From: Streptomyces sp. NBC_01296
GTDB lineage: Bacteria; Actinomycetota; Actinomycetes; Streptomycetales; Streptomycetaceae
Length of the DNA: 64,000 nt
Direction: 5' to 3'
NCBI RefSeq assembly: GCF_035984415.1
Contig: NZ_CP130720.1
Span: 186,001 to 250,000, forward strand
Positions within the stretch are counted from its first letter, which is position 1; every line of letters begins with the position of its first letter. The translations under genes and the position numbers were made by a program. Below, piece by piece: positions 1 to 7,050 of the stretch. Under the pieces are notes generated by a model. It searched no databases and was not told where the DNA came from. It was given only the letters and a program-made list of their open reading frames with translations.

Positions 1-504
1 ACTGTCCACCCCGCCCCTACCCGGCCTGCCGGAGCCTGGTCCGCCGAGGTCCGGGCAGACCACAAGCAACCCGCCGGACCGCGCCCCGCACGGCCGGACA
101 CCGGGCCGGCACTGCCCCTGGTACTGCCCCTCTCCCCCCTGCCCGAGCCCGACACCGCTCCCGAGGCAGACCGTGCAGTCGGCGCCGACCAACCCGCCCC
201 CGCGACGTTCGAGGAGGACCAGCACACCGTGCCCGCCCCCCGCCGGACGGCCACAGGAACGAAACGTCCCCGCCAGGCCGCCACCCCGAAGCGGGCCACA
301 CAGCCCGCAGCAAAGCCCCAAAGCGAAGGCACGGCCGAAGACCCCGGCGCCGCACCGCCCGGCCCGGCCCGGCCCGCGCCCGGGGCGGGGCGGGGCGGGG
401 GCGGGGGCGGGGCGGGGGTCGGAGACATGAGGGAGCTGTGCCGTGCAGCCCACGGCATCACCAGCCCTGCCATTGCCTCGCTGTGCCACCAGACATGTGC
501 CTGA
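1..504 (+). CDS. 3' end of a Pro/Ala-rich protein (partial)
   Basis: Frame 1 is open from the first base to a TGA at 502-504. The translation is low-complexity and rich in Pro, Ala, Arg and Gly, ending in a glycine-rich run and a short Cys-containing tail. It looks like the disordered C-terminal tail of a protein whose folded part lies upstream of the window. There is no recognisable domain. Open frames arise easily in such GC-rich DNA, so this is tentative. Confidence 0.35.
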   Translation, partial: TVHPAPTRPAGAWSAEVRADHKQPAGPRPARPDTGPALPLVLPLSPLPEPDTAPEADRAVGADQPAPATFEEDQHTVPAPRRTATGTKRPRQAATPKRATQPAAKPQSEGTAEDPGAAPPGPARPAPGAGRGGGGGGAGVGDMRELCRAAHGITSPAIASLCHQTCA

Positions 505-552
505 GCGCTGTAGTTGGCCCGTCCGGTCAACTACAGCGCTCAGGCACTGTCT
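491..552. repeat. 20-bp perfect inverted repeat (hairpin)
   Basis: Arms GTGCCTGAGCGCTGTAGTTG (497-516) and CAACTACAGCGCTCAGGCAC (528-547) are perfectly complementary across an 11-base spacer. Five more pairs outside (agaca/tgtct) follow a one-base bulge. The downstream arm resembles the tandem CAACTAY-type repeats at 2057-2121, so a shared binding protein is possible. No T-run follows, so an ordinary terminator is less likely than a protein site or recombination structure. Confidence 0.75.
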
Positions 553-736
553 GGCAGGGTTCCGTCCCGGTGAATGGCTGCGCGCCGCCCCCGGCTCGCC
601 GCTTCACGGTGACGTCTACAGGGCCCGGTCTGCGCCTCTTCCCATAAGCCCTAGCCTCCCCCGCAGACACTCTGAACCTGTCGACGCCTCGGGCGAAGGC
701 CGCGCCCCAGAACAAGCGGTGGATCTCTGACTCAGG

Positions 737-1879
737 TCACTGGCGGAGTGACGCCGGGAGGCCCCGCACACCCTTGAGCGTGGCGCCGGCGAGCTTGGCA
801 CCCGTGAGTTCGGCGCCCGTGAGGTTCGCACCGGTGAGGTCTGCCTTGGTGAGGTCGGCATCGGTGAGGACCGCCCCGGCCAGGTCCGCGTCGCCGGCAA
901 GGTCCACTCCCGAGAGGTTGGCGCCGGTGAGGTTCGAGTCCCGAAGAGTGGCACACGTGACCGTGCTCGTCGGCTCCTCGGTGCTTTCGACGGGGGCTAG
1001 GAAGAGTTCCGTGCAGAACGTCGTCTTCCTGAGATCCGCGCCGATGAGGAAGGCGCGGCTCAGGTCCGCGCCCGAGAATCTCGCCCCCGTGAGGTCCGGG
1101 CATTCGCCGCCCGTAGTGCAGAAGAGGGCTCCAGTGAGGTCGGCCGAACCGAATCCCGTGTCCCGCAGTCGTGTGGCCTGGAAAACAACCCCGGTGAGGG
1201 CCGCACCCTCGAGATTTGCCCGGTTGAGGTTCGCACCGTCCAGGCTGGCTTCGGCGAGATCTGCGTTGCTGAGTTCCGCATCGCTCAGGTCGGAACCCGT
1301 GAGGACCGCTCCCTGCAGGTGGATGGCCCGCCCTTCGTAGGGATGCGCGGGCTTCCACCTCCGCAGGTCGGTGCGGCTCAAGTCCAGTTCCAGTCCCTCG
1401 TCGTGTTCGGGGCGGCGCCGAACCAGCACGTTCATAGCTGCACTGATGTCGGCGGCCGGTGTAGTGGCCGTAGGCAGCGGGGCGTGTCGGCGGACGTACG
1501 CGGAGAGCACCGAGACGACGGTTGCCTGGTCGCGCGGGGAGTCGTTCATGATGCGTTCCAGCGCATAGATGCCGCCAAGTCGCACATCCACGGAGCCCGA
1601 GCCCAAATTGCCGATGGCCGCGTTGAAGCGGTTGGTGATCTGCCCCTCCTCGGCGATCCTCAGCTCCTTGCCGGTCTGGCTCACCTGGAGCCAGGTGAAG
1701 AGCAACGCGGCCACGGCAGCCAGCCCCGGCAGGCTCAGGAGCAGCAGGGTGAGGCGGGAGGACGGGACGCCGCCGGCTTCCGGGCCTGCGGTTCGACGGC
1801 GACGGTTCCTCAGGCGGCGCCGCGCGGCACGCCGACGCGCGTTCTGGCGGAGTCGGGCAAAGGCGGAGGTCCCGGTCAT
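737..1879 (-). CDS. Membrane-anchored pentapeptide-repeat protein
   Basis: About 380 residues from the chosen ATG at 1879; the open frame extends to 2062, but that part lacks family character. An Arg-rich N-terminus is followed by one hydrophobic segment (LTLLLLSLPGLAAVAALLF), then a conserved actinobacterial linker (GKELRIAEEGQITNRF, LGGIYALERI). The second half is made of A(D/N)LxxA pentapeptide repeats, which form a right-handed quadrilateral beta-helix. The hydrophobic segment suggests membrane anchoring with the helix in the cytoplasm. The biochemical role is unknown for this family. The gene lies between two related repeat elements (491-552 and 2057-2121). Confidence 0.85.
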   Translation of the reverse strand: MTGTSAFARLRQNARRRAARRRLRNRRRRTAGPEAGGVPSSRLTLLLLSLPGLAAVAALLFTWLQVSQTGKELRIAEEGQITNRFNAAIGNLGSGSVDVRLGGIYALERIMNDSPRDQATVVSVLSAYVRRHAPLPTATTPAADISAAMNVLVRRRPEHDEGLELDLSRTDLRRWKPAHPYEGRAIHLQGAVLTGSDLSDAELSNADLAEASLDGANLNRANLEGAALTGVVFQATRLRDTGFGSADLTGALFCTTGGECPDLTGARFSGADLSRAFLIGADLRKTTFCTELFLAPVESTEEPTSTVTCATLRDSNLTGANLSGVDLAGDADLAGAVLTDADLTKADLTGANLTGAELTGAKLAGATLKGVRGLPASLRQ

Positions 1880-2056
1880 CTGATCATTGGGACACGCCAC
1901 GACAGAAGGGCTCGCTCGCCACACCGCATCTCCCCCTTGAAGCCACGATGCGGCTGGCGTGCCCGGCTGATAGGAGCTGCCAGTCAGTGACAGCGAGTCG
2001 CAGGGCGACACCTCTAGCTGCCTCATTGAGCGGGATCGGAAGCAGACCGGTTCCCT

Positions 2057-2121
2057 GGCCAACTACGACACTCAGGGTGGCCAAGTATCGCGCACAGTGG
2101 CCAACTATGGCGCTCAGTCAC
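2057..2121. repeat. Three tandem 20-22 bp repeats (GGCCAACTAY type)
   Basis: Copies begin at 2057 (ggccaactacgacactcagg), 2079 (ggccaagtatcgcgcacagt) and 2099 (ggccaactatggcgctcagt). They lie between the pentapeptide-repeat gene on the minus strand and the small-gene pair starting at 2208. The core CAACTAY..CGCTCAG also occurs in the hairpin at 497-547. The position suggests operator sites controlling divergent transcription, which is an inference. Confidence 0.6.
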
Positions 2122-2207
2122 AAGACATACCGCTGACCTGTGAGGACTCGCACAGGAAATCGAACACATGATGGAATAGAGGGACCCCCGCACCGAGGAG
2201 CAGCGCC

Positions 2208-2378
2208 ATGACCTCCCCCGCCCCGGCTCCCGCACCGAGACCGCAGATCGCCGCCTGGTCCCCCTCGCAGACCGGCCCATGCGCGCGGTGCGGTTCGCCC
2301 TGTGCAAGGTACGGGGCCCCTGCCAACCCCTTGTGCGAGGCGTGCAGGGCCGCGCGGCGGGCGCAGTACGGGGGCTGA
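2208..2378 (+). CDS. Small CxxC zinc-ribbon-like protein
   Basis: A 56-residue ORF with a purine-rich leader (ccgaggagcagcgcc) before its ATG. The N-terminal third is Pro/Ala-rich, and the C-terminal half contains CARCGSPC and LCEAC, giving CxxC-x(n)-CxxC spacing typical of a small zinc ribbon. It ends 3 bases before the next gene, so the two are probably co-translated. Such tiny zinc-ribbon proteins are common in Streptomyces plasmids and integrated elements. The function is unknown. Confidence 0.6.
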   Translation: MTSPAPAPAPRPQIAAWSPSQTGPCARCGSPCARYGAPANPLCEACRAARRAQYGG

Positions 2379-2381
2379 ACC

Positions 2382-2714
2382 ATGTCCGTCCTGCCGCCCG
2401 ACCTGCCGCGGCTGCGGACGCTGGTCACCTATCTCCGCGGCGAGCTCGGCCGCGCCGAACGCGCGCTGAACATCGCAGAGGAGCGCGAGGCTCTCGCCGC
2501 GCAGCGGCGCAGGCCTGCGCCCGAGCCGCCCGCGTGGCTGATCGAGCGCGGCATCGGAGCGGGCCGGCACCCCGTGCGCGTCCACGCAGGTGACTGTTGG
2601 GATGCCGGTAAGCGCTGCACGGCTATGAGCATGGACGAGGCGCGGCGGGCGCTGGTCGAGGGCGTACGAGCCTGTCCGCACTGCCGGCCCGACGCCGCAC
2701 TCGGCATGGAATGA
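2382..2714 (+). CDS. DUF6233 family protein
   Basis: 110 residues. It begins LPPDLPRLRTLVTYL and continues with a charged helical stretch, then PAWLIERGIGAGRHPVRVH and a C-terminal ARRALVEGVRACPHCRPD. This layout is recognisable as the Streptomyces DUF6233 family, which is usually found in multiple copies in accessory DNA. The terminal CPHC may bind metal with upstream cysteines. It is preceded at 3 bases by the small zinc-ribbon gene. The function is not known. Confidence 0.75.
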   Translation: MSVLPPDLPRLRTLVTYLRGELGRAERALNIAEEREALAAQRRRPAPEPPAWLIERGIGAGRHPVRVHAGDCWDAGKRCTAMSMDEARRALVEGVRACPHCRPDAALGME

Positions 2715-2764
2715 CTCCCGCAGGACACGGCGACCGGCACACCTCGCGGCCTGCCCCCAGGGGG

Positions 2765-3490
2765 TTACGGGGCGGTTCGCTGCTGGTCGGTGCGGTGGGC
2801 GAAGGCTCGGTCGGCGCGGCGGCGGTGGTAGACGGCCTCGGGCCGGATGCCTGCAGCAAGCGCAGCCTGTCTCAGTGCGACGCCGGGGCGGAGGTTGCCG
2901 AAGAATGCTTCCCAGTCATCGGTGCCGGGCGTGGTGTCCGGGGTGCGCGGGTGCGCGCGGTGGGCAGCGTCCATAGCGGCGGCGAACGCAGGATCGCGTT
3001 TGCGTCGCTGATAGATCACGGCGGTGGTGATCCCGACCTGGGCCGCGGCAGCGGTGACGGACAGCCCGGTTTCCAGGTGGTCGAGGAAGGCACGTCGACG
3101 GTCGGGGGTGAAGCGGGGCGCCCGGGCGGGCGCGGGCTGCCCGGCGCCAAGTTCCTTGACTGCGTCGCAGGCCCTCGCGAACGCCGGATCATCGCGGCGC
3201 CAATGACTCGCCTTGCCAGCGCCGTCGAACAGGATCTGCGCAGCCAGACTCGGGGTGCAGCCCAGAGCGAGGAGCCGCAGGTACTCGGCACGTTCGGTGA
3301 TGCCGGTGGCACCGACTTCGTCGGGGTCGGTGCCGGCCAGGAGCAGTGCGAGAGCCGTGTCGGTGCGGGCGGCCGTGAATACCTCCCGCACCTCGAGGCC
3401 CGCGGCCCGCGCGGCGGTCGGAACGTCCTGCCCGTTCCGCAACCGGTCGAACAGCGTCGACCGCTTCCGGGCGGACAGAACATCAGGCAT
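2765..3490 (-). CDS. Protein of four tandem helix-turn-helix units
   Basis: 241 residues that can be aligned as four repeats of roughly 45-60 residues. Each begins with an aromatic or Leu-rich helix, then a small-residue helix and a turn (VPTAARAAGL, PSLAAQILFD, VTAAAAQVGI, LRQAALAAGI), and three of the four end in a basic helix such as YQRRKRDPAF or YHRRRADRAF. The unit resembles the HTH of phage terminase small subunits and related Streptomyces proteins. DNA binding is a reasonable inference, possibly as a regulator or packaging relic. The ATG overlaps divergently with the small ORF at 3489. Stop is TAA at 2765. Confidence 0.65.
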   Translation of the reverse strand: MPDVLSARKRSTLFDRLRNGQDVPTAARAAGLEVREVFTAARTDTALALLLAGTDPDEVGATGITERAEYLRLLALGCTPSLAAQILFDGAGKASHWRRDDPAFARACDAVKELGAGQPAPARAPRFTPDRRRAFLDHLETGLSVTAAAAQVGITTAVIYQRRKRDPAFAAAMDAAHRAHPRTPDTTPGTDDWEAFFGNLRPGVALRQAALAAGIRPEAVYHRRRADRAFAHRTDQQRTAP

Positions 3491-3650
3491 GACCGCACGC
3501 TACGGGCACCCCCACCAGCGCACCCCACGACATGCCGGAGTGATCGGGCGGCGGCAGGGCGGAGGAGACGTCCACCTGGACGACGCGCTGCTGATCGAAT
3601 GGCGCGGCGGCGGACCAGCCGTCTGGAGCCCGGACACCGGCGAGGAGTGA
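3489..3650 (+). CDS. Small hypothetical protein
   Basis: A possible 53-residue product. The C-terminal half (HLDDALLIEWRGGGPAVWSPDTGEE) looks protein-like, while the first part is basic. The ATG at 3489 overlaps the start of the divergent HTH gene, so an internal GTG may be the real start. A strong terminator hairpin follows 10 bases after the stop, which supports transcription in this direction. No family recognised. Confidence 0.35.
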   Translation: MTARYGHPHQRTPRHAGVIGRRQGGGDVHLDDALLIEWRGGGPAVWSPDTGEE

Positions 3651-3660
3651 GAACAGCAGG

Positions 3661-3689
3661 GGGCCGCCACCCGGAGAGGGTGGCGGCCC
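3661..3689. terminator. Terminator hairpin between convergent genes
   Basis: GGGCCGCCACCC / GGGTGGCGGCCC forms a perfect 12-bp stem around ggaga. It lies between the plus-strand ORF ending at 3650 and the minus-strand secreted-protein gene ending at 3732, so it can serve both. Confidence 0.75.
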
Positions 3690-3731
3690 GCACTGCCGTC
3701 GTCGGTCAGCGGCATCAGCCGCCGGGGCCGG

Positions 3732-4106
3732 CTACCGGTGGATCACCGCGCACGGCCCCCCCTGTACGACGTTGAACTCCACGCACAGCTTCGTGCCCTG
3801 CGCGAACTTCCTTCCGCCCTTGAACTTCCAGCCCACCGTGGAGAGCTTGGTCATGGCCGCGCCGACCGGGGTGGCGTCCTTCCACCCGGTGAGCTCCGAC
3901 CGGTAGCCCTTCGGGGTGTAGGTGATCAAGCGGGCGCGCACGCCAGTGCCGTGGCCTTCCATGTGGGCGCCCACCTCGTTGACCCGCAGACCCTTGCCGT
4001 AGACGGACAAGCCCACCTTGCCGTCCTTGGCCTTCGCATCAGCGTGCGCGGGAGCGGCGGCGAACACGAGGGCCGCCGCCGTCAGTGCATAGATCGTCTT
4101 TCTCAT
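3732..4106 (-). CDS. Secreted small protein
   Basis: 124 residues with a classic Sec signal peptide: MRK, then a hydrophobic stretch (ALTAAALVFAAA) and a likely cleavage after AHA. The mature part of about 100 residues is basic, with one cysteine pair near the C-terminus (KLCVEF, GPCAVIHR) that could form a disulfide. It resembles short secreted proteins of unknown function in Streptomyces. No catalytic motif is visible. It is monocistronic, with the terminator at 3661-3689 downstream. Confidence 0.7.
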   Translation of the reverse strand: MRKTIYALTAAALVFAAAPAHADAKAKDGKVGLSVYGKGLRVNEVGAHMEGHGTGVRARLITYTPKGYRSELTGWKDATPVGAAMTKLSTVGWKFKGGRKFAQGTKLCVEFNVVQGGPCAVIHR

Positions 4107-4242
4107 GACCTTTCAACCGGTACAGAACGGGAAGGTCACCGGAGCGCTCAGGCAACGCCTCGTGGGGTGGTCCAGCGGGAGACGGACTCAGGCTCGGACG
4201 TCGACCAGGAGGCCGCGGCGACATCCAGCCGACCTCCGGTCG

Positions 4243-4320
4243 CGGAACCCGGCAGAACCCGGCGGAACACCGTCCAACCCTCATCAACGCTCACCGAAAC
4301 TCACCGAAACTCACTCAAAG
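4243..4320. repeat. Helically phased 10-bp repeat array 1 (AAC / CTCACCGAAA)
   Basis: AAC trinucleotides start at 4246, 4256, 4266, 4276 and 4286, then 4298 and 4308. The second half is CTCA at 4280, 4290, 4300 and 4310, including two perfect CTCACCGAAA decamers (4290-4309). A 10-bp period is incompatible with codon periodicity and places every copy on one face of the helix. The same decamer type recurs in inverted orientation at 5024-5060. A multi-protein nucleoprotein site (partition, replication or transfer) is inferred. Confidence 0.7.
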
Positions 4321-4422
4321 CGGCCTGGCCGAGACGGATCCGGGCCGCTTCGCTGCGGCCGGGTAGCGTGCCAGACTCGCCTAAGACGATCGGAACAGGC
4401 CAACCTGCCCGCCCCCTCCGCA

Positions 4423-4494
4423 GCGCTCTGGCACCACTCTGCAAACACTCTGAATACCCTCTCGCGCACTCTGCCTACGCTCTGGCGCACCCTG
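4423..4494. repeat. Helically phased 11-bp repeat array 2 (CRCTCTG)
   Basis: CTCT begins at 4426, 4437, 4448, 4459, 4469 and 4480, with a degenerate CCCT near 4490; most copies read CACTCTG or CGCTCTG. The spacing is 10-11 bp over seven copies. No convincing gene overlaps it. Together with arrays 1 and 3 and the direct repeats at 4710-4740 it makes an 0.8-kb iteron-like region. Confidence 0.7.
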
Positions 4495-4628
4495 AGCACG
4501 TGCAGGTCATGGCGAGTTCAGGCGGGCATATCTCGCCACCGCCAGGCTCTCGCCCTACCCTCGCTTCACAGGCTCCGATCGAGCCGACTCCACACACCCG
4601 ATACGCCTCCATAGGAGGGATTTCCGCC

Positions 4629-4766
4629 ATGCCTCAAATCCCAACCTCGGCGGCCGAGCAGGACCAACGATGCGATCCGGCCAACTTGATCCCTAATGAC
4701 CTATCGGAAGTTAGCCATGGTTGGCCACTGGTTGGCACTCATGTCCCCTTGCGCGACCTTGCGTAG
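4629..4766 (+). CDS. Putative 45-residue small protein
   Basis: An ATG follows a strong AGGAGG (4613-4618) at a 10-base spacing, and the frame runs 45 codons to TAG. The product (MPQIPTSAAEQDQRC...) matches no family I know. It overlaps the direct repeats at 4710-4740, so it may be a chance or leader ORF inside a regulatory region. Confidence 0.3.
   Translation: MPQIPTSAAEQDQRCDPANLIPNDLSEVSHGWPLVGTHVPLRDLA
4710..4740. repeat. Three 10-11 bp direct repeats (GTTGGCCACT)
   Basis: GTTAGCCATG (4710), GTTGGCCACTG (4720) and GTTGGCACTC (4731) follow each other directly. They lie between the phased arrays at 4243-4494 and 5024-5060, and are likely part of the same protein-binding region. Confidence 0.55.
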
Positions 4767-5023
4767 CCTTTCACCTGCGACGATGCCCACGTAGCCGGTT
4801 GCCGTAGTCGGTGCTCGCCACCTACCCCGCCCGGCCATACGCTCCTCTCACACCTCGAAGTCCGGGTGGCCCTCCCTCTCACCCCCACGGAAGGGATGCT
4901 CCTCATGTCCGAAAATGCGTTCCCTTCGGGTGCTGCGAGGGCACCTGCCGCGATCCGGCCAAGTTCAGGCTCGGTGGCCTAGAGCTTCCTGGAGTTCTTT
5001 AGAACCGAATCGAGCCGATTCGT

Positions 5024-5060
5024 CTGTTCCGTTGTGTTTCTTTGAGTTTCCTTGAGTGTG
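5024..5060. repeat. Helically phased array 3, inverted relative to array 1
   Basis: GTT (the complement of AAC) starts at 5026, 5036 and 5046, with GTG at 5056, exactly 10 bp apart. On the minus strand this reads CTCAAGGAAA CTCAAAGAAA CACAACGGAA, the same decamer class as array 1 (CTCACCGAAA). Arrays 1 and 3 thus face each other about 0.7 kb apart, upstream of the small-gene string beginning at 5197. Confidence 0.65.
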
Positions 5061-5196
5061 ACCTGCTGCGATGCAGGACTCCGGTGCGATTCCAGCCGCC
5101 GCTCGCCAGGCTCAGCCGGCCCTCCTACTCTCCAGACACGCCCCGGTTCTCGGGGACGTAGCTCCTCAACACGCCTTCAACGAAGGAGACTTCGCA

Positions 5197-5433
5197 ATGC
5201 CCTCTTGGCCCCGTATCACCTGCCCTGCCTGCCGTCGCCCCGTCGCCGTCAGCCCGGACACGCGCCACCTGGCTCGGCACGACCCGCCGGGGCCCCAGAA
5301 CCGCCGTCACGGCCTCCCCCCGATCTCCTGCATCGCATCGGGCCGCCTGATCCCGGCTGGTTCGGACCTGCTGCTGCCGATGTTCGAGGACGCCGAGCCC
5401 GCGCCAGCTACACAGGGGCTAGCGCTCTTCTAA
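5197..5433 (+). CDS. Small zinc-ribbon-like protein
   Basis: 78 residues; the ATG at 5197 follows gaaggag. The N-terminus MPSWPRITCPACRRPVAVSPDTR contains CPAC followed by a basic loop, and a third cysteine lies near residue 45. It resembles small zinc-ribbon proteins encoded in clusters within Streptomyces integrative elements. It is the first of three consecutive small plus-strand genes (5197-5883) downstream of the phased arrays. The function is unknown. Confidence 0.6.
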   Translation: MPSWPRITCPACRRPVAVSPDTRHLARHDPPGPQNRRHGLPPISCIASGRLIPAGSDLLLPMFEDAEPAPATQGLALF

Positions 5434-5494
5434 CCGGTCAGCGCGTCCGCGGGACTGTGCGGTGTAGGCACCTCTCCGTACCGGAGTCCCCCTG

Positions 5495-5656
5495 ATGTTC
5501 GATTGGCTCAACCACTCCATCGGTCTGATGGCGCACGGCCTTCTCACCGAGCTGCCTGCACAGCGCGTCACCACAGCAGTTGTAGCTGCTGGCACTGCCG
5601 CTCTGCGGGCATGGGGTCGTCGCCGGCCGCGCAAGGCCGAGGACGGCGAGGTCTGA
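5495..5656 (+). CDS. Small hydrophobic protein
   Basis: 53 residues (MFDWLNHSIGLMAHGLL...) with a short hydrophobic helix (TTAVVAAGTAALRAWG) followed by a basic-acidic tail. The ATG at 5495 follows a gga-rich leader (ccggagtccccctg). The size and layout recall the small membrane spread-type proteins of Streptomyces plasmids, but I cannot assign the family from sequence alone. Confidence 0.5.
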   Translation: MFDWLNHSIGLMAHGLLTELPAQRVTTAVVAAGTAALRAWGRRRPRKAEDGEV

Positions 5657-5688
5657 CTCGCGTCTCACGTCCTCCGGGAGGATCGGGC

Positions 5689-5883
5689 GTGGCTCCGGGG
5701 CGGACCGCAACCGTCCACGCCCAGGGGTGCCAGCTCGCCAGCGACCGCGCGCTGACCACCACGGCGGCACTCGAGGCCCTCGCGCGGCCCGGCACGACGG
5801 CGTGCGCTGAATGCGACACCGCCGAGACCCTGCTCCCGATCCTCCGCCACGGCCAGGGCGAATCCGAGGAGGAGCCGGCCTAG
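5689..5883 (+). CDS. Small Cys-containing protein of an accessory gene string
   Basis: 64 residues from GTG 5689, preceded by gggagg 8 bases upstream. Features are CQLASDRALTTTAALEALARPGTTACAECD with a CxxC and a further upstream Cys, then an acidic tail. Similar short proteins accompany transfer and spread genes in actinobacterial integrative elements. No function can be assigned. Confidence 0.55.
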   Translation: MAPGRTATVHAQGCQLASDRALTTTAALEALARPGTTACAECDTAETLLPILRHGQGESEEEPA

Positions 5884-5916
5884 CGGTGAATCACCGGGCA
5901 TGGCGGACGGGTGTGC

Positions 5917-6077
5917 CGAAGCGCGATAGTTGTCACCATCGGCGCCCGCTGACCTGCGACTTCGGCCGAGCGAAGCACAGTGGTTGTCACCAGATCGGCG
6001 CGCTACCTGTCACCAGCAGCGCGCGAAGCACGGTGGGCGTCACCGGCTCCGACGCTCTGCTGGTCGCCGGCCCGGAT
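5917..6077. repeat. Three imperfect ~54-bp tandem repeats
   Basis: Copies start at 5917 (cgaagcgcgatagttgtcac), 5971 (cgaagcacagtggttgtcac) and 6024 (cgaagcacggtgggcgtcac), spaced 54 and 53 bp. The first half of each copy is well conserved (CGAAGCRCRGTRGT-GTCACC) and the remainder is divergent. They lie directly upstream of the membrane-protein gene at 6196 and could be operator sites or a remnant of tandem duplication. Confidence 0.55.
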
Positions 6078-6195
6078 AGTCAGCCTCGTGTGGCTTGACC
6101 ATTCCAGTTGGCGGCGGTCGCCACGCAGAGCGCTCAGGCAGTCGGTTCAGGCGAATCGGTGGAACCGGACCTGTCCGGGCGATGTCTGGGCAGGC

Positions 6196-6636
6196 ATGGA
6201 TGATCTTCTGTTTTTCGCCCTGGTCTTCGGGCCGTTCCTGGCGCCCTGCATTGGCCTGGGCGCCGCCGTCGCGCTCGTCCGACGGGTGTGTAAGCAGCCG
6301 TTCCTGGTCGGACACCTGCCCAGCGTAACCACCTGCGCTCTGGTAGCGGTCTTGGCTGGCGCGGCGGCGTACGGCGCGTACTCGTGGGGTGTGATGTCGG
6401 GGTTCTACATCCTGGACCCGGATCAGATGTGCGCGTCGATGGGCGTTTCGGGCGATCATGTGGTGACGCGATGGACGTTGCCGGTCAGTGCTCAGTGCGT
6501 CACGTCCGACGGTGTGGGAACCGAACTGGCCCCGGGCTGGGTGAATCCCATGATCTTCACAGGTCTCGCGCTCCTGCTACTGGCCTTCGCCACAGGAACC
6601 CTCGCGGTCACGCGTCGGCGTCTCTCCCCGCGGTGA
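6196..6636 (+). CDS. Small membrane protein, three predicted TM helices
   Basis: 146 residues. The ATG at 6196 was chosen because the upstream extension is Arg/Trp-rich and not protein-like. TM segments lie at about residues 2-27, 45-68 and 118-137; the loop between the second and third contains two cysteines (DQMCASMG, SAQCVTS) and is probably extracytoplasmic. No catalytic motif. The stop lies 5 bases before the IS5 terminal repeat, so the IS apparently landed just downstream. Confidence 0.6.
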   Translation: MDDLLFFALVFGPFLAPCIGLGAAVALVRRVCKQPFLVGHLPSVTTCALVAVLAGAAAYGAYSWGVMSGFYILDPDQMCASMGVSGDHVVTRWTLPVSAQCVTSDGVGTELAPGWVNPMIFTGLALLLLAFATGTLAVTRRRLSPR

Positions 6637-6651
6637 AGCACTCAGAGGTCG

Positions 6652-7050
6652 TTAAGTCCGTTTCTGGTAGCGGCCTCGTCCGGGTTGGGTGAGGAAGCCT
6701 TGGCGGGTAAGGCGTCCGAGGCGGCTGCGGGTGATGTTGACGGATGCTTCGTCGGTGGGCATGCCGAGGAGTTCGTGCAGCTCGCGGGCCCGGAATACCC
6801 GGGCGGGGTGCTGGTTGAAGGCGTTCACGACGGCCTGGTAGCTGGTGCTCGACTCGGGCGGATCGGGTTCGGTCCCGGTTGGTGCGAGTTCGGTGATGAT
6901 CTTGCGGGTGGTGGCCAGGTCGGCGAGACGAGCTTGTGTCTCGGTGAGAGCGGCATTGAAGTGCGCTATCTGATTGCGAAGTTCGTCCGCCCGGGCCGTG
7001 GCCTCATTCACCCGAATGTGAAGGTCCACCAGGAGTTCGGTGATGTTCAC
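6652..7050 (-). CDS. Coiled-coil/winged-helix passenger protein of the IS5
   Basis: 132 residues from GTG 7050. The transposase stop TGA at 7047-7049 overlaps this GTG, implying translational coupling. Residues 1-50 form a heptad-patterned helix (LHIRVNEATARADELRNQIA...). Residues 68-132 look like a winged helix (SYQAVVNAFNQ, ARELHELLG, LGRLTRQGFL, then a basic GRGRYQKRT wing). The stop codon lies in the IS terminal repeat, so the gene belongs to the element. A DNA-binding role in transposition or its regulation is inferred. Confidence 0.7.
   Translation of the reverse strand: MNITELLVDLHIRVNEATARADELRNQIAHFNAALTETQARLADLATTRKIITELAPTGTEPDPPESSTSYQAVVNAFNQHPARVFRARELHELLGMPTDEASVNITRSRLGRLTRQGFLTQPGRGRYQKRT

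Noticed and set aside
4243..4494. CRISPR array
   Set aside because: Repeats are 10-11 bp without spacers of regular length and no cas gene is present anywhere in the window.
3738..4766. Plus-strand 342-codon ORF over the secreted protein and repeat arrays
   Set aside because: Antisense to a signal-peptide protein and then runs through 10-bp-period repeats; only its last 45 codons (from 4629) have a ribosome site and are listed separately.
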